DNA from: an uncultured Oscillospiraceae bacterium
Lineage (GTDB): Bacteria > Bacillota > Clostridia > Oscillospirales > Ruminococcaceae
DNA length: 9,620 nt
Direction of reading: 5' to 3'
Assembly (NCBI GenBank): GCA_900553955.1
Contig: USFO01000065.1
Location: 1-9,620 of the forward strand
Part shown: positions 1-6,630 of the stretch, piece by piece
How positions within the stretch are numbered: the first letter of the stretch is position 1
Layout of the letters: every line of letters begins with the position of its first letter
Made by a program: the position numbers and the translations under genes
Notes under the pieces: model-generated
Seen by the model: only the letters and a program-made list of their open reading frames with translations
The model's database searches: none
Told to the model about the DNA's origin: nothing

Positions 1-46
1 CTCCTATAGTAGTTTCTTTAATTCTACCATAGGAGGTCTCTTTTTT
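1..46 (+). terminator. Probable intrinsic terminator of a gene left of the window
   Basis: Two 12-base arms (1-12 and 24-35) can pair except for one A/C mismatch, around an 11-base loop. They are followed by a T-rich stretch that includes six T at 41-46. This fits a rho-independent terminator reading rightward, for a gene lying before base 1. The stem may extend beyond the window edge, so its full length is unknown. Confidence 0.5.
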
Positions 47-69
47 CTATTGTCCTTTTTTTATGGACT

Positions 70-107
70 TGTTCATAAAATCGGACTCTTCTTTTGTGTT
101 ATGAACA
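70..107. repeat. 9-bp inverted repeat, unknown role
   Basis: TGTTCATAA (70-78) is perfectly repeated in inverse orientation as TTATGAACA (99-107), with 20 bases between the arms. There is no T-run on either side that would make it a terminator. It could be a protein-binding site or chance in AT-rich DNA. Confidence 0.3.
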
Positions 108-132
108 CGGATTGTTTTGCTTTTGCAGCTTT

Positions 133-149
133 GTGCTCAAAATGAGCAC
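133..149. repeat. Short hairpin downstream of the ADP-ribosylglycohydrolase gene
   Basis: GTGCTCA (133-139) and TGAGCAC (143-149) form a perfect 7-bp stem with an AAA loop. It lies 15 bases after the stop codon of the minus-strand gene, where a terminator would be expected. On the minus strand, however, it is followed by A-rich rather than T-rich sequence, so it is not a convincing intrinsic terminator. It may protect the 3' end of the mRNA. Confidence 0.3.
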
Positions 150-163
150 GGCGGGGGCTGCGG

Positions 164-1339
164 TTACTGCTTGTCACGCAGACCCTGCATAATATCACCG
201 AGGATGCCGGTTTCCGCCGCCCAGGCAATGTTGCCGGGGTTTATGCGCTCGCCGGAGATTATCAGTGTGAGCATGGCGGAAAGCAGCACTTCGCTGGCAT
301 CGGGCAGCTCAACGATCATATCGCCGTACTGCTTGATGTCGTGCCGAGCAAGCACCTCTTTGTAATCCGCACGGAAGTAGGGAGAAACCATGGCGTCATG
401 ATAGAAGTTAAACAGCGTTTCGCTGTAATCCGGAACCACAAAGCTTTGATCCATATTCGGATGAGTGACGGTTTTCTTTTCCGTGCGCGGGTTCGTGAGC
501 AGGTAATCGGTATAGAGCAGGATGTCACGCTGCTCAAAGGGCGAAGCGGAAACGCTCAAATCGCCGTCCCACTTTTTGAGCATGCTCAAAATTTTGCGGT
601 CGAGAACAGCAAGAGCATTTTCTTTCAGTTCCTTCGGAATGGGGTAGAACCCTTCCGCAATGCTGCACGCGATGGCGGCAAGGGTGTCGCTGTCGCCACC
701 CATGGAGATTGCTTTTTTGAGAGTATCCTCGAAGCTTTCCGCTTCAAAGAAAACCTCAAACGCCACAGGAACGGTGCCCTGGCAGGTTTCGTCAAAGTTA
801 TAGCTCGGGCGGATTTCGTCAAGGGTCTTACTGAAATCGTAGTGGTATTTCAGCTCGATATAGCGCTTTATGTAGTTTTTGTCACGGCCGTTGCGCGCCA
901 TAAAAATTGCGGTTGCCACGGCGGAAGCACCCTTGATTCCCTCCGGGTGATCGTGGGTGACCTTCGCACTTATTTCTGCAAACTGCTGAACCTTTTCAAG
1001 GCTGTGGAAATACCATGCAACCGGGGAAACCCGCATTGCGGAGCCGTTACCAAAGCTGTCGTAGGGCTTCGGATCGGGATTGAGCAGCCATGCGGAGAAC
1101 CGTCCGCCGTAGCCTGCGTTGGGGTATGATTTGCCGAACTTTTTCATGGATTTAATCATGCATGCTTCGGTCTTTTTGGGGTCGCGCTTGCCGCTCATCA
1201 AAGCGTCCGCAACGGCAACAGTCATAACCGTGTCGTCCGTGAAGAAGCATTTTCCCTCGAACGGGGTAAAATCTTCGGTCTTTATATTGTTAAATTCATA
1301 GATACTTCCGGCAATATCGCCGATAATCGCACCTAACAT
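164..1339 (-). CDS. ADP-ribosylglycohydrolase family protein (DraG-like) with C-terminal extension
   Basis: The family removes ADP-ribose from proteins or nucleic acids, or hydrolyses related ADP-ribose compounds, using a two-magnesium centre. The N-terminal domain (residues about 1-260) has the family layout: MLGAIIGDIAGS at the start, the metal-binding FTDDT (33-37), GNGSAMRVSPV (97-107), THDHPEG (128-134) and GGDSDT (214-219) with AAIACSIAEG following. Residues about 262-391 are an added domain. Its end, with SGERINPGN followed by AETGILGDIMQGL, resembles the DUF6508 type of tail seen on some clostridial relatives; that assignment is from memory of the pattern. The start is taken at 1339 (391 residues): GGAGG at 1346-1350 lies 6 bases before this ATG but directly abuts the in-frame ATG at 1345. 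The gene is divergent from htpG and has its own promoter. The physiological substrate is unknown. Confidence 0.88.
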   Translation of the reverse strand: MLGAIIGDIAGSIYEFNNIKTEDFTPFEGKCFFTDDTVMTVAVADALMSGKRDPKKTEACMIKSMKKFGKSYPNAGYGGRFSAWLLNPDPKPYDSFGNGSAMRVSPVAWYFHSLEKVQQFAEISAKVTHDHPEGIKGASAVATAIFMARNGRDKNYIKRYIELKYHYDFSKTLDEIRPSYNFDETCQGTVPVAFEVFFEAESFEDTLKKAISMGGDSDTLAAIACSIAEGFYPIPKELKENALAVLDRKILSMLKKWDGDLSVSASPFEQRDILLYTDYLLTNPRTEKKTVTHPNMDQSFVVPDYSETLFNFYHDAMVSPYFRADYKEVLARHDIKQYGDMIVELPDASEVLLSAMLTLIISGERINPGNIAWAAETGILGDIMQGLRDKQ

Positions 1340-1345
1340 TTTCAT

Positions 1346-1350
1346 CCTCC
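1346..1350 (-). promoter_or_regulatory. Ribosome binding site deciding the start of the ADP-ribosylglycohydrolase
   Basis: GGAGG on the minus strand is directly followed by ATG AAA ATG. Only the second ATG (1339) has a workable 6-base spacing, so translation most likely starts there, two codons after the first ATG. Confidence 0.7.
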
Positions 1351-1383
1351 GATATAATATATAATGTTAAATAAAACAATGTA

Positions 1384-1412
1384 ATTATAGCACAAAACAA
1401 ATGCTATGGCAA
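1384..1412 (-). promoter_or_regulatory. Sigma-A type promoter of the ADP-ribosylglycohydrolase gene
   Basis: On the minus strand, TTGCCA (1412-1407, 5 of 6 to consensus) is separated by 17 bases from a perfect TATAAT (1389-1384). The TATAAT is preceded by TGC, which makes an extended -10. Transcription would start near 1377, giving a leader of about 38 bases. Confidence 0.7.
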
Positions 1413-1434
1413 ATAATTTGTTCACAAAATATAC

Positions 1435-1463
1435 TTGATTTATAGAAGCACAGGGTGTATTAT
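1435..1463 (+). promoter_or_regulatory. Sigma-A type promoter of htpG
   Basis: TTGATT (1435-1440) and TATTAT (1458-1463) are 17 bases apart. The predicted transcription start is near 1470, inside the left arm of the CIRCE operator. That is the usual arrangement for repression by HrcA. Confidence 0.65.
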
Positions 1464-1466
1464 GTA

Positions 1467-1493
1467 TTAGCACTCGGAAATACAGAGTGCCAA
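1467..1493 (+). promoter_or_regulatory. CIRCE operator (HrcA binding site) upstream of htpG
   Basis: The left arm TTAGCACTC (1467-1475) and right arm GAGTGCCAA (1485-1493) are separated by exactly 9 bases. The consensus is TTAGCACTC-N9-GAGTGCTAA, so 17 of 18 positions match; the one change is C for T in the right arm. HrcA is the heat-shock repressor that binds this element in Gram-positive bacteria. Its position over the predicted +1 of htpG supports repression that is lifted at high temperature. hrcA itself is not in the window. Confidence 0.9.
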
Positions 1494-1539
1494 AACGAGT
1501 TAAAATTTTTGTTTTTACATATATGGAGGCGTATTATTT

Positions 1540-3456
1540 ATGGCAAAGAAAGAATTTAAAGCAGAGTCGAAACGGCTCTTGGAGCTTATGATAAACTCCA
1601 TTTACACTCATAAAGAGATTTTCCTCAGAGAAATAATCTCCAACGCAAGCGACGCAATAGACAAGCTCGCTTATGTCGCACTGACGGATGACAAGGTGGG
1701 CATGAACCGTTCCGACTTCAAAATTGTGGTCGTTCCGGATAAGGAAAACCGCACACTTACCGTTTCGGATAACGGTATCGGCATGACGAAAGAAGAGCTT
1801 GAGCACAACCTCGGCACCATAGCACAGAGCGGCTCGTTCCAATTCAAAAAAGACCTTTCCGATGAGGACAAAACCAAGAGCGACACCGATGTTATCGGTC
1901 AGTTCGGCGTGGGCTTCTATTCCGCATTTATGGTCAGCGATAAAATCACCGTTATTTCCAAGGCCTATGGCTCCGACAAGGCATATAAATGGGAATCCGA
2001 GGGTGCGGACGGCTACACAATCACCGAATGTGAAAAAAATTCCGTGGGTACGGACGTCATTATGCACATAAAACCCGATACCGAGGACGAGGACTACTGC
2101 GAGTACCTTGAGGAATACGGTTTGGAGCATCTTATTAAGAAATATTCCGATTATATTCGCTACCCCATTCGTATGGAGGTGACAAAGAGCCGTCAGAAGG
2201 AAAAACCCGCGGACGCTCCCGAAGACTATAAGCCGGAGTGGGAGGAATACAAGGAGTGGGAAACCGTAAACTCCATGATTCCCGTTTGGCAGAAGAACAA
2301 AAAAGATGTTACCGAGGAAGAATATAACGATTTCTATAAGCAAAAATTTGGCGACTTTGAAGACCCGCTTTGCAGCATAAGCATAGCTGCGGAGGGCGTT
2401 GTAAGCTACAAAGCGCTGCTGTTCATTCCCGCAAAGGCACCCTACGACTACTACACAAGGGATTTTGAAAAGGGCTTGCAGCTTTATTCCTCCGGCGTGC
2501 TCATTATGGACAAATGCTCCGACCTGCTGCCGGAATATTTCCGCTTTGTGCGCGGCGTTGTGGACACTCCCGACGTTTCGCTGAACATAAGCCGTGAAAT
2601 GCTCCAGCACGACCGCCAGCTCAAGACTATTTCTGCGAACATTGAGAAAAAAGTCAAGGCAAGACTTATCAAAATGCAGCAGGAGGAGCCGGAAAAGTAC
2701 GAGCGGTTCTGGAACGCATTCGGCCGTCAGATAAAGTACGGCGCAGCGGCGGATTACGGTATGCACAAGGATCAGCTCCTTGACCTTATGATGTTCGATT
2801 CCTCCAAGGAAAACAAGCTCACCTCGTTCGAGCAGTATGTAAGCCGTATGCCGGAGGAACAGGAATATATCTACTATGCGGCGGGCGAAAACGAAGCTCA
2901 GCTTGCAAAGCTGCCCCAGGCGGAACGCATACTCGATAAGGGCTACGAGATTTTCTGGTGCACCGACGATGTGGATGAGTTCGTAATGCAGTTCGTGGGC
3001 GAATACAAGGGCAAAAAGACCAAATCCGTGAACGATGACGACGCTCTGCCGGAAAGCGACGAGGAAAAGAAGCAGGCGGAGCAAAAGGCCGCCGACAACA
3101 AGGAGGTTCTCGACTTTGTAAAGGAAACCTTGGGCGGAAAAATCAAAGAGGCGCGCATTTCGAGAATACTCAAATCCCACGCCTGCTGTCTTACCGCAGA
3201 GGGCGGCGTGAGCATTGAAATGGAAAAATATATGCGTAAGCAGGGCGGCGAGCTTGCCGATTTCGAGGGCGAACACGTGCTTGAGCTGAACGCGGACAGC
3301 AGCGCCTTTGCCGCAATGAAGAACGCCATGAGCACCGATAAGGAGCTTGCCGCAAAGTATGCGAAGATACTCTACGACCAGGCGCTGCTTATCGCAGGTC
3401 TGCCTCTTGAAGATCCGTCCGAATACTCCGACCTTGTGTGCAGCCTGATGAAATAA
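1540..3456 (+). CDS. htpG: Molecular chaperone HtpG (Hsp90 family)
   Basis: This is a cytosolic, ATP-dependent homodimeric chaperone that helps late folding and recovery of client proteins, usually with the DnaK system. At 638 residues it is slightly longer than E. coli HtpG and has the full bacterial architecture. The N-terminal GHKL ATPase domain contains EIISNASDAIDK (31-42, with the metal-contacting Asn), SDNGIGMT (76-83), LGTIAQSG (91-98) and GQFGVGFYSAF (120-130). The middle domain follows from about residue 215, and the C-terminal dimerisation domain ends in an ALLIAGLPLEDP stretch. There is no MEEVD tail, as expected for bacteria. GGAGG at 1525-1529 lies 10 bases before the ATG. A CIRCE operator and a sigma-A promoter lie directly upstream, so expression is probably controlled by HrcA. 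The gene is transcribed alone, with a strong terminator 20 bases after the stop codon. Confidence 0.98.
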   Translation: MAKKEFKAESKRLLELMINSIYTHKEIFLREIISNASDAIDKLAYVALTDDKVGMNRSDFKIVVVPDKENRTLTVSDNGIGMTKEELEHNLGTIAQSGSFQFKKDLSDEDKTKSDTDVIGQFGVGFYSAFMVSDKITVISKAYGSDKAYKWESEGADGYTITECEKNSVGTDVIMHIKPDTEDEDYCEYLEEYGLEHLIKKYSDYIRYPIRMEVTKSRQKEKPADAPEDYKPEWEEYKEWETVNSMIPVWQKNKKDVTEEEYNDFYKQKFGDFEDPLCSISIAAEGVVSYKALLFIPAKAPYDYYTRDFEKGLQLYSSGVLIMDKCSDLLPEYFRFVRGVVDTPDVSLNISREMLQHDRQLKTISANIEKKVKARLIKMQQEEPEKYERFWNAFGRQIKYGAAADYGMHKDQLLDLMMFDSSKENKLTSFEQYVSRMPEEQEYIYYAAGENEAQLAKLPQAERILDKGYEIFWCTDDVDEFVMQFVGEYKGKKTKSVNDDDALPESDEEKKQAEQKAADNKEVLDFVKETLGGKIKEARISRILKSHACCLTAEGGVSIEMEKYMRKQGGELADFEGEHVLELNADSSAFAAMKNAMSTDKELAAKYAKILYDQALLIAGLPLEDPSEYSDLVCSLMK

Positions 3457-3476
3457 AGCTTACAGATAAAGTAAAA

Positions 3477-3506
3477 GAAGCCCGGCACAGACCGGGCTTC
3501 TTTTTT
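3477..3506. terminator. Bidirectional intrinsic terminator between htpG and the convergent membrane-protein gene
   Basis: GAAGCCCGG (3477-3485) and CCGGGCTTC (3492-3500) form a perfect 9-bp GC-rich stem with a 6-base loop. Six T follow on the plus strand and four A precede it, so it can stop transcription from both sides. The two stop codons flank it at 3456 and 3515. Confidence 0.9.
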
Positions 3507-3514
3507 GTATGGGG

Positions 3515-5437
3515 TTACGGCTCACAGGTTGCGGCTAAAATTGAATAGTGATTGTTGAGCACATAAAAATTGTCGGCAGTTTTCTGCAAGGTGTAATAAT
3601 AATGGGGACCCTCAAGCAGCTTTTCTTTATTGCTTTCCGTCACCTTTACCTTGGGGTCGGAGTAAAGCCACACATAAGGTTTTCCGTCGGATGGGTCGAT
3701 GTAATGGCAGCAGGGAACGGCTTCCACAAGATAAGTGTCGCCGCTTTGTTCAATGCTGAGTATCTGCATATTCATCGGGCGGATAGCTATATTATCACAG
3801 CCGAGGTCACAGTCCGTTACGAACATTCCGATTTCGGGAATATATCGCCACCCGTATTTTTCAAGGGAGTGAAGCTCAAATTCGGTGTCGTAGCCGAACA
3901 TATTATAAAAAGTGCTTTCAACATTTACCGAAAGTACGGCTTTTGTGATATGCACACCCTCCTTTGCCGCAGATTTCATCACAATGCCGAGCGGTGAATT
4001 TTCGTCTTCTTTATACCGGAACTCAACGGTGCTGTCTTTAAGATTTTCCGCAAAATGATATGTTTCGTTCATCTGAATGGTAGCGGCGTTTAATAAAGCG
4101 ATATATAAAAGCTCATCCGGGTCTGCGTTTTCAAGGGAATCAAAGAAAGTCCAGCTTCCGGAATCAATGTTATAGCTATTTACGCCGGTGAACGTTCCGA
4201 TGGCGTAAGCCATATCTGCGGCTTCGCTGCTTTTCAGAAATAATTGTTCGTCGGCGGTCAGCGGGAATACGGACTGAGTGGGATAAATCTTTGCGAGATA
4301 TTTAGAGCGCGGAGTGGTGTAAAAATCGCCGGAATCTGAAGTATCGGGAATGGAAAAGGAGAAAAGTGCGTTGTCGCCCGCAGGGCTGGTATGCTTCATT
4401 TCGTGAATGGGAGTGACGGAACTGTCGTTTATGACTTTTGTTACGGTTATGTCGTCAAAGCTATGAACAAGACCGAGTGCGTGAGTGTCGAAAATTCCAT
4501 CGTCTTCAGAAACGGCTCTGGGAAACACGCTTATGTCTTCAAACATAATTTCTGCCTCAACAAATCCGGAGTTTTCCGGGCAGATTTCATCAAAATTCGA
4601 TGTTGACCCTGCGTCACCGCCGTTGGGGTCGTATTTCAGCACGCTGAGCCCTATGCCAAAGGGTTGAACCTTAGCTTCCGTTCCGTCGGGAAGGTAAAGA
4701 TGGGTGTTTTTTTCAAAGTCATATTCCGTGTATTCTTCACGTTCGCACACGATATAAAGATTATCGCCGTTTTCGTTATAGTATGGATAAAAAGTGGCGT
4801 TTCCATTCCTGTTGGTGGTGATAATGCCTTTTATGGGCGTAGGCTCTTCGTATGAAATTCTGTACGAATTTCCGTTGCATATAGCGGCGGGATAGCCGTC
4901 TATTCCATAGGTATAATTTACATAGTAGCTGCTGGAGGGAAGATACACTATTCCGCCGAAAACCTTGCTTTCGTGAACGATTTTTTTGTATCCGTCTGAG
5001 TCAAAGTTCCACCCAAGAACATAGTTTACTGAAAAGCTCTTTACATCCTCTCCGTTCAGGTTGAAGCGTTCGCCTGCCATGTTCGTAAACATTCCCCATC
5101 GGCTTGTAAATTCCGCAAGGGAGCTGCGAACCTCGGCTGAGGTGGTGACGGCGCCGGCAAAGACAATTACCGCGGCGAGAACGAGCAGCGCTACCCGGTC
5201 GGTGACCTTTTTCGCTATGCGAAAGGCGGAGGAAAAGCCGCGCTCACGGCGGAGCTTTGCAAAAATTCCGAAAAGCGGCTTTGCGCTTACTTCGGCTTCT
5301 TCGCCGGAGGCTTCAAGCTCCGCGATTACTTTTTTGCATTCGTTCTCGCAGTAAAGCGCCATTGCCCGGCGGAAAAACGCGTCCTCAATTCCTGCGCGCG
5401 TTCGGCTGTCGGAAAAAATACGCTCAGAATTAAGCAT
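3515..5437 (-). CDS. Large single-pass membrane protein, probable anti-sigma factor or partner of the ECF sigma factor
   Basis: I do not recognise a specific family. With the start at 5437 the protein has 640 residues. An N-terminal cytoplasmic part (1-80) is basic near the membrane. One transmembrane helix follows (82-101, VALLVLAAVIVFAGAVTTSA), then a tail of about 540 residues predicted to lie outside the cell. The tail is rich in Tyr, Asn, Ser and Asp and looks like a beta-rich ectodomain; it has a Cys pair at 576-577 and CDLGC at 543-547. The first segment after the helix (SSLAEFTSRWGMFTNMAGERF) resembles that of clostridial sigma-linked DUF4179/DUF4367-type proteins, which is a tentative match. 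The zinc anti-sigma motif HxxxCxxC is absent; only CENEC (30-34) is present. The gene follows the sigma gene by 4 bases, and its AAGGAG spans the sigma stop codon, so translation is probably coupled. An anti-sigma role is inferred from this context and the one-pass topology. Confidence 0.8.
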   Translation of the reverse strand: MLNSERIFSDSRTRAGIEDAFFRRAMALYCENECKKVIAELEASGEEAEVSAKPLFGIFAKLRRERGFSSAFRIAKKVTDRVALLVLAAVIVFAGAVTTSAEVRSSLAEFTSRWGMFTNMAGERFNLNGEDVKSFSVNYVLGWNFDSDGYKKIVHESKVFGGIVYLPSSSYYVNYTYGIDGYPAAICNGNSYRISYEEPTPIKGIITTNRNGNATFYPYYNENGDNLYIVCEREEYTEYDFEKNTHLYLPDGTEAKVQPFGIGLSVLKYDPNGGDAGSTSNFDEICPENSGFVEAEIMFEDISVFPRAVSEDDGIFDTHALGLVHSFDDITVTKVINDSSVTPIHEMKHTSPAGDNALFSFSIPDTSDSGDFYTTPRSKYLAKIYPTQSVFPLTADEQLFLKSSEAADMAYAIGTFTGVNSYNIDSGSWTFFDSLENADPDELLYIALLNAATIQMNETYHFAENLKDSTVEFRYKEDENSPLGIVMKSAAKEGVHITKAVLSVNVESTFYNMFGYDTEFELHSLEKYGWRYIPEIGMFVTDCDLGCDNIAIRPMNMQILSIEQSGDTYLVEAVPCCHYIDPSDGKPYVWLYSDPKVKVTESNKEKLLEGPHYYYTLQKTADNFYVLNNHYSILAATCEP

Positions 5438-5441
5438 AAAA

Positions 5442-5450
5442 TCACTCCTT
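5442..5450 (-). promoter_or_regulatory. Ribosome binding site overlapping the sigma-factor stop codon
   Basis: On the minus strand AAGGAGTGA combines the ribosome binding site of the membrane-protein gene with the TGA stop (5444-5442) of the sigma gene. It is followed 4 bases later by ATG (5437-5435). This arrangement favours translational coupling, and it excludes the longer reading from 5503, which has no comparable site. Confidence 0.75.
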
Positions 5451-5999
5451 TTGTAATAACTTGTATGCACGCTTGCGCGCTCGGCAGAGTACGCTGCGCA
5501 CACTGTTTACGGAAATGCCGAATTCCGCGGCAATTTCCTCGTCCGATTCTTCAAGCAGATATTTTGCCTCCAGCAGCAGCCTGTCGCGGTCGGAAAGCAT
5601 GGCGATGCTTTCCGCAACCTCAGAGCAAAGCTCTGCGTGGATGTAGATTTCGTCCGGTTGCGGTGAAATATCCGCGACGGTTTCCGCCGCGGCTTCATCG
5701 TCAAGGCTGAACGAAACCTGAAAACCGCCTTTTTTCAGCTTGCGGTAGCTGTCGACTGCGGTGTTGCGCACCGCTGCCATAAGATAATAAGGAATTTTCG
5801 GTCGGTCGATGTTCATAACATAATCGGATTTCTTAATAAGCCGCAAAAATGTTTCCTGAACAATTTCCTCAGCGGAGCTATCGTCGCCGACCATTGCCCG
5901 GGCTTTTTTCAGCATCGGGTTATAAAAACGAAGATATAACTTTGTCATAAATTCCCGAGTGCTGTCGTCTTCGATGGAAACAATAAATACCGGTAACAT
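5442..5999 (-). CDS. RNA polymerase ECF-type sigma factor
   Basis: This 185-residue protein has the two-domain form of extracytoplasmic-function sigma factors, which direct RNA polymerase to a small promoter set in response to envelope or outside signals. Region 2 spans about residues 18-90, with the core-binding motif SAEEIVQETFLRLI (42-55) and the promoter-opening and -10 recognition part PYYLMAAVRNTAVDSYRK (70-87). After a linker (about 91-122), region 4 has a helix-turn-helix, DEEIAAEFGISVNSVRSVLCRARKR (153-177), for -35 recognition. The start is ATG 5999, 6 bases after AAAAGGAGG (6006-6014); a longer reading from 6032 has no such support. The downstream membrane-protein gene begins 4 bases after the stop. 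A weak promoter candidate is TTGCAC (6090-6085) with TATATT (6065-6060), 19 bases apart. The regulated genes and the signal cannot be read from the window. Confidence 0.93.
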   Translation of the reverse strand: MLPVFIVSIEDDSTREFMTKLYLRFYNPMLKKARAMVGDDSSAEEIVQETFLRLIKKSDYVMNIDRPKIPYYLMAAVRNTAVDSYRKLKKGGFQVSFSLDDEAAAETVADISPQPDEIYIHAELCSEVAESIAMLSDRDRLLLEAKYLLEESDEEIAAEFGISVNSVRSVLCRARKRAYKLLQKE

Positions 6000-6036
6000 A
6001 AACAACCTCCTTTTCAGCGAATTCGTGGCCACAAAC

Positions 6037-6057
6037 AGAGGCGGAAAAACCGCTTCT
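6037..6057. repeat. Hairpin in the sigma-factor leader
   Basis: AGAGGCGG (6037-6044) and CCGCTTCT (6050-6057) can form an 8-bp stem with one G-T pair and a 5-base loop. It lies 38 bases before the sigma-factor ATG, just after TATTAT on the minus strand (6063-6058). It may be an operator near the transcription start or a leader stem. Confidence 0.35.
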
Positions 6058-6070
6058 ATAATATAAGACG

Positions 6071-6109
6071 AAAAATCCGCAAAAGTGCAACAGCTTTTTG
6101 CGGATTTTT
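6071..6109. repeat. A/T-flanked inverted repeat upstream of the sigma gene
   Basis: AAAAATCCGCAAAA (6071-6084) and TTTTGCGGATTTTT (6096-6109) are exact inverted repeats around an 11-base loop. The right arm overlaps the 22-base palindrome at 6102-6123. For minus-strand transcription this would be a second, weaker hairpin after the VanZ-gene terminator; it may act as a backup terminator or a leader structure. Confidence 0.55.
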
Positions 6110-6123
6110 TTGCAAAAAAATCC
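6102..6123. repeat. Perfect 22-base palindrome
   Basis: The sequence reads GGA, seven T, GC, seven A, TCC and is identical on both strands. It joins the hairpins on either side: its left half is shared with the right arm of 6071-6109, and its right half with the left arm of the terminator at 6114-6145. As RNA the three structures exclude one another. Confidence 0.6.
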
Positions 6124-6145
6124 CGTTCGCAAAACGAATGGGATT
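6114..6145 (-). terminator. Intrinsic terminator of the kinase/VanZ-like operon
   Basis: Read on the minus strand, AATCCC-A-TTCG and CGAA-C-GGGATT (6145-6135 and 6129-6119) form a stem with one mismatch around a 5-base loop. A run of seven T follows or overlaps the stem base (6120-6114). It begins 7 bases after the stop codon at 6153, where a terminator is expected. Confidence 0.7.
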
Positions 6146-6152
6146 AAAAATT

Positions 6153-6617
6153 TTATTCATACTTTATAACTTTTCGCGATATGAAAAAGGCTGCGGTAGC
6201 ACCGATCATATTCAGAATAAAATTATCTATATAAAATGCATCGCAAAATAAAGACCAGCTTACAGTCTCGATGGCGAGGGCGATAACCCCAATGGACAGC
6301 ATGTGTTTTATAAACGAGGGGGCTTTGCCGTTTTCGGGCTGATCAACAAATGTGAACGACGGCAGGAAATAAAGCAGCAGGTTGAAGATTACCTTTGCAA
6401 TCCAGTATTGCGAAGAGTAGCTTGCCGGGTCGGTAATAAATTTGAACGGGACGTAGTTGAACATATCCCACAGAACAACGCTTGCCAAAGGCAAATCGGA
6501 ATACAGCGCTTTGACATATTCAATATCGCATGGCCTGATAATTTTTATGTATATAATCAAAAGCAGAGAGAGCAGATGCACAGCGAATAGAACATTACCT
6601 TTTGTTTTATCGGACAT
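6153..6617 (-). CDS. VanZ-like family membrane protein
   Basis: The 154-residue product is strongly hydrophobic, with about four membrane segments (near residues 9-27, 74-92, 103-122 and 132-148). Its motif order is that of the VanZ-like family: NYVPF (54-58), the helix start VIFNLLLYFLP (77-86), AIETVSW (115-121, conserved Glu) and the final YIDNFILNMIGA (129-140), like the family's D-D-x-x-x-N-x-x-G signature. VanZ itself gives low-level teicoplanin resistance in enterococci, but most chromosomal relatives have unknown roles, so resistance should not be assumed. GGTGG at 6626-6630 lies 8 bases before ATG 6617; an in-frame GTG at 6629 falls inside this site and is less likely. The upstream kinase stop is 13 bases away, so the two genes are probably cotranscribed. 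A terminator follows directly. Confidence 0.72.
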   Translation of the reverse strand: MSDKTKGNVLFAVHLLSLLLIIYIKIIRPCDIEYVKALYSDLPLASVVLWDMFNYVPFKFITDPASYSSQYWIAKVIFNLLLYFLPSFTFVDQPENGKAPSFIKHMLSIGVIALAIETVSWSLFCDAFYIDNFILNMIGATAAFFISRKVIKYE

Positions 6618-6630
6618 GAAAAAAGCCACC

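Noticed and set aside
569..599. GAGCATGCTC palindrome inside the ADP-ribosylglycohydrolase gene
   Set aside because: It is a short palindrome within coding sequence, expected by chance. It has no promoter context.
341..1129. 262-codon plus-strand open frame opposite the ADP-ribosylglycohydrolase gene
   Set aside because: It lies entirely inside the minus-strand gene, has no ribosome binding site and shows no recognisable motif.
1534..3276. 580-codon open frame on the minus strand opposite htpG
   Set aside because: It is the antisense shadow of htpG, caused by codon bias. The translation is Phe/Leu/Val/His-rich with no known domain, and the plus-strand gene is unmistakable.
5438..5503. N-terminal extension of the membrane protein from an ATG at 5503
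   Set aside because: It overlaps the sigma-factor gene and has no ribosome binding site there. The ATG at 5437 has AAGGAG at ideal spacing.
6153..6617. Reading the VanZ-like gene as a glycopeptide-resistance gene
   Set aside because: No other van genes are present, and most chromosomal VanZ-like proteins have no shown link to resistance.
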